A stretch of 64,000 bases of DNA from Utricularia gibba (GCA_002189035.1 NEEC01000016.1:1426001-1490000); one strand, 5' to 3'. Positions 26,801 through 39,303 are shown, counted from the first letter of the stretch. Translations and numbers: made by a program. Notes: a model not told the origin generated them from the sequence alone.

Positions 26801-29800
26801 TTTAATGATATTTGAGTTGTTTATAAAAATGTTTAATATAATGAACAGAAAGAGGATGTCCACCATTCAATTATTTCTGACCTTCAGAATGGCAACTCAG
26901 AAACTCGAAGGCGTCTTGCTGTCTATTGCTTGAAGGTAAGCAAATAAACAGTATCGGTCTTCCTTGGTATTTCTTCTTTTTTTGGCTGCATGATTATGAA
27001 ATCTGGACATGTCATTTTTTGCATAATGTTGTTGAAGTTAAGAGTGTGAAACTCAACATCAGTACCATGAAAAGTTATATCGATTTAATTTTCAGTGGTT
27101 TGAGATGCTTGAGATGATGATTTGATATCTTAAGAGCATAATGGAAAGAGCCTCAGAATTTATTTTGAATTAGTTTGATTCCTGTTGAAACCAACTACTG
27201 CGGTATAGAGTTTCACGTATTACTATAATCTAAATAACATTCATAGGATGCTTACCTGCCTCAACGACTGTTGGACAAATTGATGTTTATTTATAACTAT
27301 GTGGAGATGGCTCGAGTAACTGGTGTTCCTATCTCGTTTCTCCTGTCCAGAGGGCAGAGTATAAAGGTTAACACCGCACCAACCAATTATTTTGGTAGGT
27401 CGTCAATGCGAGTTTTTTGTTGCTAATCTATCTTCATACCCTCTTCAGGTGCTGTCTCAGCTTCTAAGGAAGGCAAAACAAAAGAACATGGTTATACCAA
27501 ATGTAAAACAAGCTGGGTCGGAACAGGGAACGTATGAGGGTGCAACTGTGAGTGTTCAGTTCTCTATTTGCCATTTGTCACAGCAGGTCTCCATGTTTGA
27601 GTTTTATCTCAGCGTTATCAGATAATGGAAGCTACATAGACTTGATTCTATGCAGGGCCACATGGCAGTCCCTGTTACAGTGAAAATTCATCTATGTATA
27701 GCCTGAGATATCTAATGTGCATGTCTGACAGTAAGTACATTTGGTTTGTAGGTTCTGGACCCTAAAGCAGGATTCTATGAAAAGCCTATTGCAACCCTGG
27801 ATTTTGCTTCATTGTATCCATCAATTATGATGGCGTACAATTTGTGTTATTGCACGTTGGTTAGGATGGAACACTTAATTATTTCTGTTTTCCTTGCTGC
27901 AAAAATAACCATCTTCATGAATTTCTTATTATATTTTCAGGTAACTGCTGACGATGCCCGGAAGCTCAATTTGCCCTCTGAATGTGTGAACAAAACTCCA
28001 TCTGGTGAAATATTCGTCAAGTCTAGTTTGCAGAAGGTCTTTGGTCTGTTAATCTTATTTTCTAAAACTAATCTGAAACCAATTTTTATATCCCGCTGCA
28101 TCACAGTGTGTAATGTAACAGGGAATATTGCCCGAAATTCTGGAAGAACTTTTGGCCGCTCGTAAAAGGGCTAAAGCAGATTTGAAGGTAATAATTCTAA
28201 CAAAAATGTAGATCGTTAGATACTATTGTAAACAATCATTATATCTCCATAAGTTTAAAATTTTGGTAAAAATCGCTAGTTGTCCTACACATAACACATT
28301 GTATGATTAAATTTCGTCCCTGGATAAACTAGCAACCACCTATAATCTCTAGGAAGCGAAGGATCCGCTTGAGAGAGCTGTGCTGGATGGTCGGCAACTG
28401 GCCTTGAAGGTGAAATTTGTAGTTTTTATCTCTCTCTGTGGTGTACGATTGGAAATGCATTTTAGTACATCCCATCTACACTTAATACCCTTTATTTTGG
28501 TAATTTTACTCTTTTCATCCTCTGATGAAGAAACTACTGGAATTTCCTACGTTTCTATTTCCCTCCAGGTAAGCGCCAACTCTGTTTATGGTTTTACTGG
28601 AGCTACAATTGGTCAATTGCCTTGTTTGGAGATCTCTTCAAGTGTCACCAGCTATGGTAATTATTATTTGAATTTCCGTAGGAATGTGTTTCTATGTTCT
28701 TATTTTCTAATTATCACTTTCTTTTTTCAGTCATGCCCATTAAATTGCTCATTGATAAACATTCTTATGCTTTCAAGGTCGACAAATGATTGAAGATACG
28801 AAAAAGCTAGTTGAGGAAAAGTTCACAGTGCTGAATGGCTATAATCATACCGCTGAGGTACAGTATCCATGGGGCATTTACACTAAAGCTTTGGAATGAG
28901 GTTTCTACATTTGCACAAATCCTCTCATTCATTAATCTCACCATTCCAAACTCTTGCTACCTTTATGTGGTTATAAGTTTTCTTTATGTTATTGTTTGGT
29001 TAACTTTTCTAATATAAGGTGAAATGTGCTACTTCAAAAATATTGCATGATATTCATTAATGGAAGGAGGGATTAGCAAGTGTGGTTCAGGAGTTTGTAG
29101 TGTGGATGCTGAAATCAGTGAATTTTTTTTTTCAAGAATATGTCTTATCTGACTGTTTCTTCGTTGTTTTTCCGTATGTTGTATTTGTTTATTGGGAGGC
29201 ATTTTAGAACCTTAATCCATGCCAACACAGGATATTCCGTTATATGTCAATGTGAGTCACTTTCACAAATTTCATCTGTTGTGTTTCAGGTTATATATGG
29301 GGATACAGATTCAGTCATGGTGCAGTTTGGTGTTTCATCAGTGGAAGAAGCCATGAGCTTGGGTAGGGAAGCTGCAGACTACATAAGTGGAACTTTTATC
29401 AGGGTAAGTTAGCGTAATGATCTACCTCGTCCATTCATGGTCTTTTCATCTCCCAACTAGAAGCTTTCTTCGACAAGCTTGAAACCAACAATTTTATGTA
29501 GCCATTTGGAGCTGCAGTACCCTAAGTAGAGAAAGTAGGTAGTCTTTTATTAAGCTCCTAGCTTTTTTTTATCAGAGCATGCTACTTTAAAAAATATATA
29601 TATATTTCAAATTACGAAGTGTTGCCGATGCTGTCTTTACTATGAATGAGGCTTTGGCATTGCCGATTTGTTTCTCGTATTTTTTTATTCTTATTTTGCC
29701 CCTTTATTTCATCAGCCTATTAAGCTGGAGTTCGAAAAGGTCTACCACCCGTACTTACTAATTAGTAAAAAGAGATATGCTGGTCTTTACTGGACAACAC

Positions 29801-31500
29801 CAGTGAAGTTTGATAAAATGGACGCCAAGGGTTAGTTTATTCTGTTTACGTGTATTTATTATCTGTTTTGTCTCTTCAATTCCTCATCAATATGGTGCTG
29901 TTACTGGATGCACTGTCATCCTCGTGAGTTGTTCTTGAACACTTGTCGTTCTTATTAGGGATTGAGACTGTCCGAAGAGATAATTGTCTGCTGGTTAGGA
30001 ACCTGGTGAGCGAATGTCTCAATAAAATATTGATCGACAGAGATATCCCCGGTGCAGTTCAGTACGTCAAGAACACAATAGAAGATCTTCGTATGAATCG
30101 CATGGATCTATCTCTTTTAGTCATAACCAAGGTAAGGTTTTGTTTAAGGCTAGTAGAAATCCTTGGCAGCGAAGCTCTACCCTGTTTTTTCAATTTGACC
30201 TCACTTTTAATGCTGAACCCTTTCTCAATAGGGTCTAACAAAAACAGGGGATGATTACGAAGTCAAAGCCGCACATGTTGAGCTTGCAGAACGAATGCGC
30301 AAGGTTGGCATTTTGAAATATGTTTGTCGGCTTTCTTCAACAGGAATTCCTTCATTTTATTGAGAAAAAAATCAATATTTACCTTCTATCTAAAGATTTC
30401 TTAATTTTATTGCTGTGTTCTAGAGCTCGCGATGTGTAATCTCCTTTTATTGATTTAATTTCTTGCAGCGGGATCCTGCGACTGCTCCGAATGTAGGTGA
30501 TCGTGTGCCGTATGTAATCATCAAAGCAGGAAGCAAAGCCAAGGTGTGAAAGTTTTTTTCAATTTTCCAGCTAAATCGTTGGGTTACTTACCATCTGTTT
30601 GTTAACAGGCATATGAGAAGTCAGAGGATCCCATCTATGTGTTAGAGAACAATATTCCTATCGACTCCATGTACTACCTTGAAAATCAAATCAGTAAGGT
30701 TTGTATTTCCATCTTCAAAGTTTTCATTCTGCAATTAATTTTCCATGACTAAGAATTCTCCTTTGCAGCCATTGCTCAGGATCTTCGAACCTATTCTGCC
30801 AAATGCCAAAGCAGAACTTCTCCATGGGGATCATATGAGATCCATTTCCCTTTCTTCCCCTTCAAGTGGTGGTATCATGAAGTTTGTTGAAAAGAAACTA
30901 AGTTGCATTGGGTGCAAAGTACAGCTTGGGTAAGGCTTGCATATGATTCATATCCGACTTTCAGGAGTTCCCCCATGTGGAGTCTCCAGAAATGCTTCAA
31001 AAATGGCTGCCCATAATGCTTTTGCATGCTGCAAAACAAGTGCTCTATTTTCTAATTTCTGTTACAGAAATTCAGAGCATACCCTGTGCCGTCACTGCAA
31101 GGGACGGGAAGCAGAGCTGTATTGCAAGTCTGTCGCTAATGGTGCCGCCATCTTAAGCATTGTTTATTTCTTCGAATTTTCCTATCCCTTTCTTGTAATA
31201 ACCCATCTCTGTTTGCAGTGGCTGACCTCGAGGAGCTTTTCGGTAGGCTTTGGACGCAATGTCAGGAATGCCAAGGCTCCCTTCATCAGGATGTGCTTTG
31301 CACAAGGTCAGACATGTGCTTCTCTTCTAGTTAAATTGCTCAAATAGTTCCCGATTTTTACCTGCATCTTCCTTTTCATTCTCTATGCTTCTCACTACTC
31401 GTGTTCCGCCAGTCGGGATTGCCCCATTTTCTATCGAAGGAAAAAGGCACAGAAAGACATGGGAGAAGCAAGGCTACAATTAAATCGTTGGAACTTCTGA
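23843..31500 (+). CDS. POLD1: DNA polymerase delta catalytic subunit
   Basis: Replicative B-family polymerase with 3'-5' proofreading, acting in the nucleus with the delta accessory subunits and PCNA. I traced 30 coding exons with consistent phases, about 1082 residues (Arabidopsis about 1095): 23843-24083, 24297-24407, 24787-24893, 24993-25152, 25232-25427, 25519-25654, 25736-25873, 26052-26129, 26227-26318, 26481-26547, 26680-26751, 26849-26935, 27247-27366, 27449-27547, 27752-27859, 27941-28036, 28122-28187, 28353-28409, 28569-28656, 28778-28857, 29290-29403, 29716-29830, 29959-30131, 30232-30303, 30469-30543, 30609-30698, 30769-30929, 31068-31141, 31219-31306, 31413-31500. Visible: exonuclease I motif [10 protein letters not shown]; polymerase A motif [18 protein letters not shown] motif [14 protein letters not shown] motif YGDTDSVM; and two C-terminal cysteine clusters (CIGCKVQLG...CRHC; CQEC...[10 protein letters not shown]) for zinc and iron-sulphur binding. 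No break found. Confidence 0.97.
24411..24432 (+). repeat. (CT)n microsatellite in POLD1 intron 2
   Basis: A run of about ten CT units beginning a few bases after the 5' splice site of intron 2. It is likely polymorphic and too close to the donor to be ignored when judging splicing. Confidence 0.85.
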
Positions 31501-33326
31501 TCACTGGTGAAGCAGAAGCTTGCATGCCTTGGTACACTCTGAAGTTCGGATACATCACAATGGCTATGCTGTCTTTATGTTTGCAGCTGCCTTCCTCTTG
31601 CAACCGGATTCAGTTCCTCATCCTAGTTTTTGGCCTGTGCCCGGGATCGTTACGAAGAACTGCAGTTTTTCCTTATCCGGTAAGAACTTAGCGCAGAACA
31701 TGAACTCGGATCGCACCTCCCCTATCGTTGAAGGCCTGCATCTGATGGTTGCTGCACTTTTTGTGGCGAGGAACTGAGGCTTCAGCCAACCTGAGCATAT
31801 CTTTTTGCTTCTCTGTTGTACAGATGCGTTGTACTGATGTATGCCAAGAAACGTAAACCTGTTGACAATCCCGCCTACGCATTCACCAATGGAATTCTCA
31901 TCCTGTTCTGGATGAGTAACAAGAAAGAAAAGGCTGCTGGTTTGCAGTGTTTTGGTGTACGTAGGATATCGCCAGTTGTCGTCATTGTCCGGCTTAGGCA
32001 ACGAAGAAGCTTGGGAGAAGGGTAGAGGAGACAGGTGGCGATCATTCGCCATGGAGGGGGGCTGTGGAACAGGGGAAGAAGAATAGACGCCGCCGCTCAA
32101 TCCTGAATTCCGATGATAGGTTTGCGCTTGCTTCGATACGTTCGGCTACTGTCCTCCCGGGTCTCTGAACTTGGTAAGATGAATTTTAGACGGAAGCTTC
32201 AAACCCTGGTCGACTCGGAAATGCATTCCTGTGCGGCTGCTTTGCTTCCTTGAGATCTTGCAGTTTCCTGTATCACTCTCTTCGTAATTCTGCCGTGGTT
32301 TGCGATTGAGAAGACGCGATCATGTTCATTGTTGTTGTTAGTATCATTGTTGCTGTTATCGGAATCGGTGGAGTTGGAGGAAGAGGTTTCTGGGCAGGTG
32401 CCCCCCCTTCTTCGATATTTTTACCCTTCCGGGCTTCATGTTTCAAGGGAAATGTGAGGACTGGGGATTCTTTTCTTGTTTCTTTTCCAACAATTTCTGG
32501 GAGAAGGAGAAGAATTCAGGGCGATACAATCACGCGGGGTTCTTACAGGGGCACCATTTTTCGGTTCTTTGTTTGGTCACAGTCGAGGAGATGATTCTGA
32601 GCGGATCCGAGGATTCGACGATTCGGATATGGATAAATATGAACTGGCGCCCATTTCTTGTTAGCAATCACTGTTGGGATATACGGAAGTGTTGGAATTT
32701 CAGGCAAACCATATGGATGTCTTATTTAGATTTTGGAGCAGTAGTAGTGCTTGTGATCAGACATGCATTTTCTTAATCGAGAAACAGGCACATGCGCACA
32801 CCACCGACGGACCTTTGGACGTCTGATGCTTGCCATGGACAAACTCTTTGTACTCAGATTCTTCTTCATCTTTTCGTGCAGAGAACCTGGCTGTTCTCCC
32901 AACAGGCAGCAACATCATGTAAAAGGAGAGTGAATGAATCATTTCACTTGCATAAGATGCAACTCAAGGCTTACTTGAAGAGCTGGAGGTCTCCGCGAGT
33001 TCTCTACCCGCTGTTTCAGATGAAATCAGGGCTGCAATCAAGAGTAAGGCAACAAGGAGACGTGACCTGAAGCCCATATTTGGATGCAGACGTTGGAGGT
33101 AGTTTTCTTTGTTATTTAATTAAACTCACCTTGAAAGGTGTCACTGATTCAAGAATCACGTCTATCTGATACCCTCAGCGTCTTCCACGTATTTTCTTCC
33201 AGTGGGAATTGGATAGACTTGCTTCTCTGTAAATTGAAGATATTGGCTTTGGCTTCATGTTAATCAATCGTAAAATGTTCATTCTACAGGAGTTAAGAAG
33301 TAAAGATCGCGTTTTGGGTGCGTGAT
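31501..33326. other. Unassigned region with a WD40-like segment
   Basis: It includes the POLD1 3' UTR. On the plus strand 32550-32632 translates to a WD40-like blade ending ILSGSEDSTIRIW, preceded by an AG acceptor-like site. A later open piece in another frame (about 32966-33102) ends in RRRDLKPIFGCRRWR and a stop. A minus-strand stretch near 32200-32400 is open and Asn/Ser-rich. I could not link these into one gene model or name a product. It may be a gene I do not recognise or a gene relic. Confidence 0.3.
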
Positions 33327-35434
33327 TTATGGCGTAGGTGGGATTGAGAAAATCCCCTTGATTCCGGAGCCAGAGCACTTGCACCTGAGAATGATGTAAA
33401 CCGTGAGTCTGTAGACCAAGATGAAGCAAACCATGATCACGTAGTTTCTGTTACGAGCCTCAGTCGTAACTGCTCCTTGAGCTCTCGTCACCGGACGAGT
33501 GCGAGTGAAATCTTTTGCGGTCAGAGGTCTGAACGCAGCCCTCTTCTTGTTCCCTATCTTGCAAGATGTGAACAAGCCAATTAATTTCCAAAGCTGTCTC
33601 CACACAGACGTTCTACCTATTTATCCCTTACATGAGGTGGGCCTCACTGAAGCCCAAGCTACCTCACCCTACATAACACAACACTCGACAAAATTTAACA
33701 CCTAACAGGTCACAACGACATTAGTCCTCTTAATTCTTGGCACTTGGCCTTCTTGAGTAACATATCGGTTCCTTGGTAGCGGTGAGGTTCCTCACAGTTT
33801 CTCCATCTTTTGTTGTCGTCTCTAATGAATCCTTGTTCTCTCAGGACATCTTCCCCTGTAAAAACGCACTGCCCCATCATGAAATCCAGGCATTTCATGC
33901 CTGAGAACTCGTTGATCACCAATCCTTCGAAGGGGTACTTGAACAGGGATATGTAGTGCATGAATAGCCAGTAGTTTGGGATCCCCTGGTTGAACACGAA
34001 ATAGCCAGAGAAAAGGAAGAAGCCACCCATCACGGCTGATATTACTGAGAATGATCCAGATGAGGAGTAGGAAATGGCCGAACGCTGTGAAGCTCGGGTT
34101 CAGTCCTACGAGCCAATACAGTGGAACGGAGAACAAGATTGCTTGAATGAACAAGAAGGGAAGGTAAACTATCCCATTAGCAATTGCATAAGATGACACC
34201 TTGTAGCTTCCATTTGATGTTTCCTTCATTAGAATCTCCTTTTCTTGCAGAAAGATCGGCAGAGCGTCTATGGTGCTCGTGAGCAATAATGTCAACATGA
34301 ATGCAAATAACCCCATTCTCTCTTGTGTTCCTGTTATCCCATCCTTCAGATGGTAGAAGATAGAGCCAAGAACTAGCCCAGAAACCAGCATTGCGATTGA
34401 TCTGAAAGCAAATAGTTCTTTCGTTCTGCTGATGTTCATCCAGAATCTGTGGATGAGAATAGCGGTTTCACGGATCCATGAATTGGCAAATGTTTGGGGG
34501 AAATCAGGTGCGATTTTAATGGTTCCCTCGTCCACCGCTTTAGACTGCTGAAAGAGTTGTTGCAGAGTGAATCTCCCTGTTTTGCTCAGGCCTTCTTCCT
34601 TTCATGAATATGGACTTTCCTGATCCCTTTTTTCCAGTTGCTTCATGGCGTCGATCGATTCGATTGCGTGCTCAACGATATTGACATGATGCGGGATTTC
34701 GAGTCCCATCACCGCCATGTTGACGGAGAGAAGATCGACTCCGCCGTGGTGAAGAACACCACCATCAGCTAGGAGGAGAACAGAATTGAATTGCTTCACA
34801 AGTCTGAAGGCAGGCTGATGAATGCTCAGAACTATGGTACGTCCCTTCGTCTCCGCCATTGTTTTCAGCATGTCGATGATCTGAAAGGCAGAGCAACTAT
34901 CCAACCCTGACGTCGGCTCATCGAGAATCACCACCTTAGGTGAGTGAATAACCTCTACACCAATGGACACGCGGCCCCGCTCCCCACCAGAAATTCCCCT
35001 GACTCTGTCATCCCCCACCCTTTCCCCAGCCACATGACTCAGTCCAGCTCCTTCATCAAGGACTCCACCCGGAGACTCAGCTCCGGCTCCGGTAGACCCA
35101 ACCAGAGCTTCCCGCTGAACCTGAGAGTTTCCTCAACTATCAAGAAGGGAAACAATGTATCCCTCTGTGTTACATATCCTGACATTTTCCTGAACCAGGC
35201 TTTCTCCACCGGCTGTCCATTGACGACGAGGGAAGCCGATTGCGGAACGAGTCTTCCAGCGAGAATTTCCAGCAGCGACGACTTGCCGGCTCCACTGGGG
35301 CCAACGATGGCCAAGATCTTCCATGGCCTTGCCCTCAAGGCAACATTTTTGAGTACCCTCCGCCGTGCCCCGTTCACGTTTATGAAGTAGTTGATGTCGG
35401 TGGCCTCGATCTCACAGCCCTGCTTCTTCTTCAT
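33327..35434 (-). pseudogene. ABCG half-transporter pseudogene (ABCG5/ABCG10-like)
   Basis: Single-exon, minus strand, start at 35434 (MKKKQGCEIEA, as in ABCG5-type proteins). Visible: Walker A GPSGAGKSS; ABC signature SGGERGR; Walker B VVILDEPTSGLD; the H-loop SIHQP; then ABC2 membrane segments ([39 protein letters not shown]). Intact relatives export lipids or hormones across the plasma membrane. Lesions: one base lost from a G run at about 35044, after LMKEL; an in-frame TGA at 34602-34604 between the two halves; a deletion of roughly 70 bases near 34040-34046, removing a transmembrane stretch and shifting frame; and an insertion at 33450-33795 that separates RWRN from the C-terminal YVIMVCFILVYR segment. 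Several independent breaks make it a pseudogene. Confidence 0.88.
33450..33795. mobile_element. Small insertion element in the ABCG pseudogene
   Basis: A 346-bp segment lies between two copies of AGTTTCT (33443-33449 and 33796-33802). Removing the segment and one copy joins RWRN directly to YVIMVCF in frame, so it is an insertion with a 7-bp target duplication. Its ends are short palindromes (GTGAGGAACCTCAC at one end, GTTACGA...TCGTAAC at the other) that loosely match each other (10 of 13). It codes for nothing. It is a non-autonomous DNA element of uncertain superfamily. Confidence 0.7.
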
Positions 35435-37687
35435 TGCAGATGTTGTTCCAAGAACGAGGAAGAGGAAGCCTGTTTCGCATGTGCCTTGCCCCTCCGTGAA
35501 GTTGTAATGTGGAGTCCGGAGCAGATCATTGGCTCCTCGTTTATACAAGCGACCTATCTGTCTGGTAATTCACGTGCTGCTTGAAGATATGTTGTGCAGT
35601 TGTTTGGAGCAACGATGGTGCTTGAGCTTGAGAAGTTGATTTCAAAAAGACAGTTAGCTACAACAGGTAAGTCTTGGGAATATTTAAACTACTTACTATG
35701 AAAGAGTCGACCGTTGCGGTAGATAGTGGGCTTCATTTGATGATTTGGTTTTGGGCTTTTCCATGCTGATGTCGGGCCTCATTCTCTAGTCGACCCAGGT
35801 TTCCCTCTCCTCCAGAATCGCAGCATTACAGAGACGCGGGTGCGCGGAGTCCTTCAGGGTTTTGGGTTTAGGGTTTCCCTAAACCCTAAACCCTAAGTCC
35901 TTCAGCATGGAGAGCTGATGCAGCACAATCTAACACTACTCCCGTGCCCTGGATTCGAAATCGCCATCTTCTAACACATGGCAACATGTTACATGGTACA
36001 CCTGTCTAGTCGATGAAAAAAACCGTCAAATATCTGTCTGGTACTGGGGGCATATATGGGATATCGTGGACATGGACAAGCCTAGATGAGTGCATAATGC
36101 CTTGTGTTCTGTGGTGGAGATTGCATGTGTTTTTTGTACAGGTGGGCGAGGGGGGCGTTTGCTCTGCAGTATCAGCCTCAAGATCTTTCTACCCTCAGAA
36201 GGAACAATATCTAGTGTCCGTACGCTCCTCCGACAAGAGGCCTAGGCAGGGACACAAGACAAGAGCAACAACCCAGGCCTCGTATCTACATTCAAAATAT
36301 CAGATAAAATGGTTCGCATGAAAGAAAGAAAGAATTTCTGGCCACAGGAGCAGAGAAATATCGGAGGGTCTCTCTTCCTGTGTCCTCTTCTCCCGAGGTA
36401 TTCAACCCGTGAGCTTCTGATGAAAACACTTGGCCGCATTTAGGAAGACCCTAATGACCCCCGTTTCCTTTCAGGCCAAGTGGAACCACGGCATGGCGCC
36501 CGTCTCAATGCAGCCCCCGGAGAAAATGGACATGGGGTTTGCAATTGCAGAAATGTTTGCTGCTAAAAGGTTAGACAATACTTTCGGGGTGGGTTTGTAG
36601 GATTGTTTTGAATAGGGTTTATTAGGTTATGGGAAACCAAGTGGCGGTGGGTGTCCGAATGGGAAGATTCCATTGTTTTTGTCATTTTCTTTATAAGGAT
36701 CTACTCATTCAATGCAGTGCAGCACCTAAAAGAAGAATATGTATACCTTGTGACTTTCTGATAACTACATTTTAACCCCCAATACTTGCGAAATTAACGC
36801 AAGACGCCATTTGTGAGCCATCCCTTCCCCGCTGTCGCTCTGCAGTGGAAGTTTTGTTAATCTCATGTCCACCTCCTCTGCTCTGTCTATTGAAGTGTGC
36901 TACTGAGAAACTCGCATCTTGGGATTGTTTGTAAAATGGGGTCCTTTTCTCTTCTTCTTTTTCTTTATCGCGTATATTGTTGCTCCCTAAAACGCTCGAG
37001 TCTGTTTTTAATTTAGGGAATGATCCACGACTCTTCTGATTTCATGCAATGTGTTTGATCAATGCTCCTTGAGAAAAAAAGAAGAACAAGAAACGAAAAG
37101 ATTCATTTTTCTTGATGCGTGATGCAAAAACTTTTAATTTTTTATGCTGGAGGTTTAAAATCAGGAAGTGGAGATTTTCCTACTACTTGTCCGATGCATA
37201 TGATTCATTTTGTTGAAGAATCAAATAAGTAGAGTAATAAGAATAACAGAAGTAATAAAAAAGAGGACAAATAAAGAAATTGATAATTCTAAATTAGAAA
37301 TGAAAATTATAAGATGATTCAAAATCATTTATTCAGTTAAAGGAAAGTCAAGCCATGTGTTTCTACATTTTAAGAAAATCATCTCCAAGATCAAGGAAAT
37401 AATTAAAAATAAAATGAAGATAATATTTTTTAACCATAAATTATGAATCTAAAAACAACTCTTGTGTTATGAATGATTTATGTTCCATGTTTTTCTTATT
37501 CTAATTTATGATGTAAAAAACAAACTTTATGCATACTTTTTTTTTATTTATTGTATTTTTTGTTATCATAGTAATTTATAATTTTTTTTCCTATGGATTA
37601 TTCCTTTCTCATTGATTCAATAACTTCTATGCCATCTTCTATCATCACAATCATGATAGAGACTCATGACACAACCAATAACCCTAC
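35435..37687. other. Gene-free stretch upstream of the ABCG pseudogene
   Basis: Apart from the telomere-repeat insert listed separately, I see no exon or repeat family. Sequence is mixed-composition to about 36900 and then strongly AT-rich. A short open plus-strand stretch near 36480-36600 has no recognisable homology. Confidence 0.45.
35849..35905. repeat. Interstitial telomeric repeats, head to head, with 9-bp flanking duplication
   Basis: Two copies of GTCCTTCAG (35849-35857 and 35897-35905) flank 39 bases made of TTTAGGG-type units running into CCCTAAA units in the opposite direction. The plant telomere unit is TTTAGGG. The inverted arrangement gives a near-palindrome. Confidence 0.85.
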
Positions 37688-38715
37688 TGTTGTGGTCAAA
37701 AACCAGTTTATGGAAGATAATCAATTTTCGGGTAACAGATTTGATTGCCTCGGATTCAATTTGTGTGCTTTGGGATCCCCGGGTTGCTATGTTGATGACG
37801 GAAATAACAAGGGATAAGGATTTTTGCATGGAAAATGTTGGAAGAGGGAAAAACCATGGAATTGACAAAGCTCGTCAAAGTAATGGGGTTTCACTAAAGG
37901 TGGAGAAATTGAGGATACAAAAAGGAATGTAGAGAATTCAATATTTTCTTCTTCAAATTTCCTATTTATAAATGGAGTTGTTATGGGTAACGAAATAAGG
38001 CCGATTTAGGGTGATAGGTACGATCGGGAATATCACACTTAGTTATGTTTTTCGCAGTTTTTTCGATTTGATCGGTTGAAACAAGAGTAGGTTAAGATTT
38101 TTACGTGGAAATTACCGGAGGGCGGAAAAACCATGAAGCTATCGGAGCTCGCCGAAGAAGATTTCCACTCGACAGAGATGGCAAAATAAGACACAGGTTG
38201 GGAAGTTCAAGGTCCAATCCTTTTCTCTTTAGGATTTGTTTTACTTATAGGAGGGGTCGAACTGTCAGCTCCCGAATTTTAGGGTTGGCGATTGCTTTTC
38301 GTGCCTGTATTATGATTCTGCTTTTTAGCGGATCGCCGTCTGCACTACATCAATTCGGCCGCTTTCTAGACTATGTCTCTGACCTGCATCGTTCGGTCGG
38401 CTGGCGTGATCCTATAAGAACATCTTTTGGCAGCTTTTCAGAGATCGGCTAATTATACCCGATTTGTACCCTCATCAGGAGCTAATTCGATCGAATTTTG
38501 CATATGTCAACTACTTTATGTGTCTGGTAGTCGTATTGTGGTTCTATTAACAAATAACTATCGATTGCTCTAACATCATTGTAATTCCATTACTTTTCAA
38601 ACTACCACAATGGCTGCTACAACCTAGTTCTAACACTTATCGATCTGTTGGTCTGCTGCAGTCTATCAAAATATGACTGAGACCTCCCAATCGATATTAT
38701 GCGAGAAGAAATCAA
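37688..38715 (-). mobile_element. Older gypsy LTR, split by a younger solo LTR
   Basis: The parts 37688-37978 and 38478-38715 are a diverged copy of the LTR family seen at 37979, 40757 and 62188. The left part keeps the GGAAAAACCATGG...AAAGCTCGTC block and the CTATTTATA box; the right part keeps the equivalent of ATTCGATCGAATT and an end like CCCAATCGAT. The younger LTR 37979-38477 sits between them. Outer borders are approximate. Confidence 0.65.
37979..38477 (-). mobile_element. Solo LTR (gypsy family of 62 kb), nested
   Basis: Plus-strand ends are TGTTATGGGT and CCCTCATCA, matching in reverse complement the ends of the 5' LTR at 62188-62734. The block GGAAAAACCATG followed by GAGCTCGCCGAAGAAGA is shared with the other copies. 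Flanks are GGAGT and GGAGC (4 of 5 identical). No internal retrotransposon sequence adjoins it, so it is a solo LTR left by recombination between LTRs. Confidence 0.82.
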
Positions 38716-39105
38716 TTTTGTTATCTTCTAGTTCACCAATTTATAAGAATCTCCTCTGCTCATCTCCACATGACAACTATTGATCTCAGGTTTCATCACC
38801 CACTATCCTCAACATTACAAATTTCATCGACGTAAACTTAATCATAACAATTACCATCATTAGAAAGAGATGACGTTAGAGATTACTTACTTCTAAGGTC
38901 TCTTTTGTCATCTCACTAGAGAAACATCTCCATTATCCATATATATTGTGATAGATATTTGCAAAAAATCTCTTGCATCACAAATCTAGATCCTTGAATA
39001 TATGAAGTTGTAAAAATTAGATCGATTTCTTTGTAGTTGGATAATAGTTATTATGTTAGAGTAATCTTGGCCCTTGATTCTTGGATGTGAGATAACCACA
39101 ACGAT

Positions 39106-39303
39106 ATGAGAGGTTTTAAGGGATGCTTATATTCAAAGTCTAAAGAGCAAAAATTTGCTCTTGGATATCAACTTGTTCAACTATATAAACAAGTAGATCA
39201 ATCTCTAGATTATCACCTCATGAAACTTAAATCACTACTTGATCAATTGGTGGAAATTAGAGAGCTCATCAAACCTAACAATCATTCATGTAACAAAACA
39301 TAA
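39106..39303 (+). pseudogene. Copia gag fragment
   Basis: About 65 codons resembling the conserved copia gag block: LYSKSKEQKFALGYQL, then LKSLLDQLVEI, matching the L..LY.SKSRA....L...L....SI.EY...LKS..D.LA pattern. No neighbouring pol sequence, so it is a fragment. Confidence 0.5.

Noticed and set aside
31618-32100. 160-codon minus-strand ORF downstream of POLD1
   Set aside because: No conserved motif that I recognise; left as part of an unassigned region rather than called a gene.
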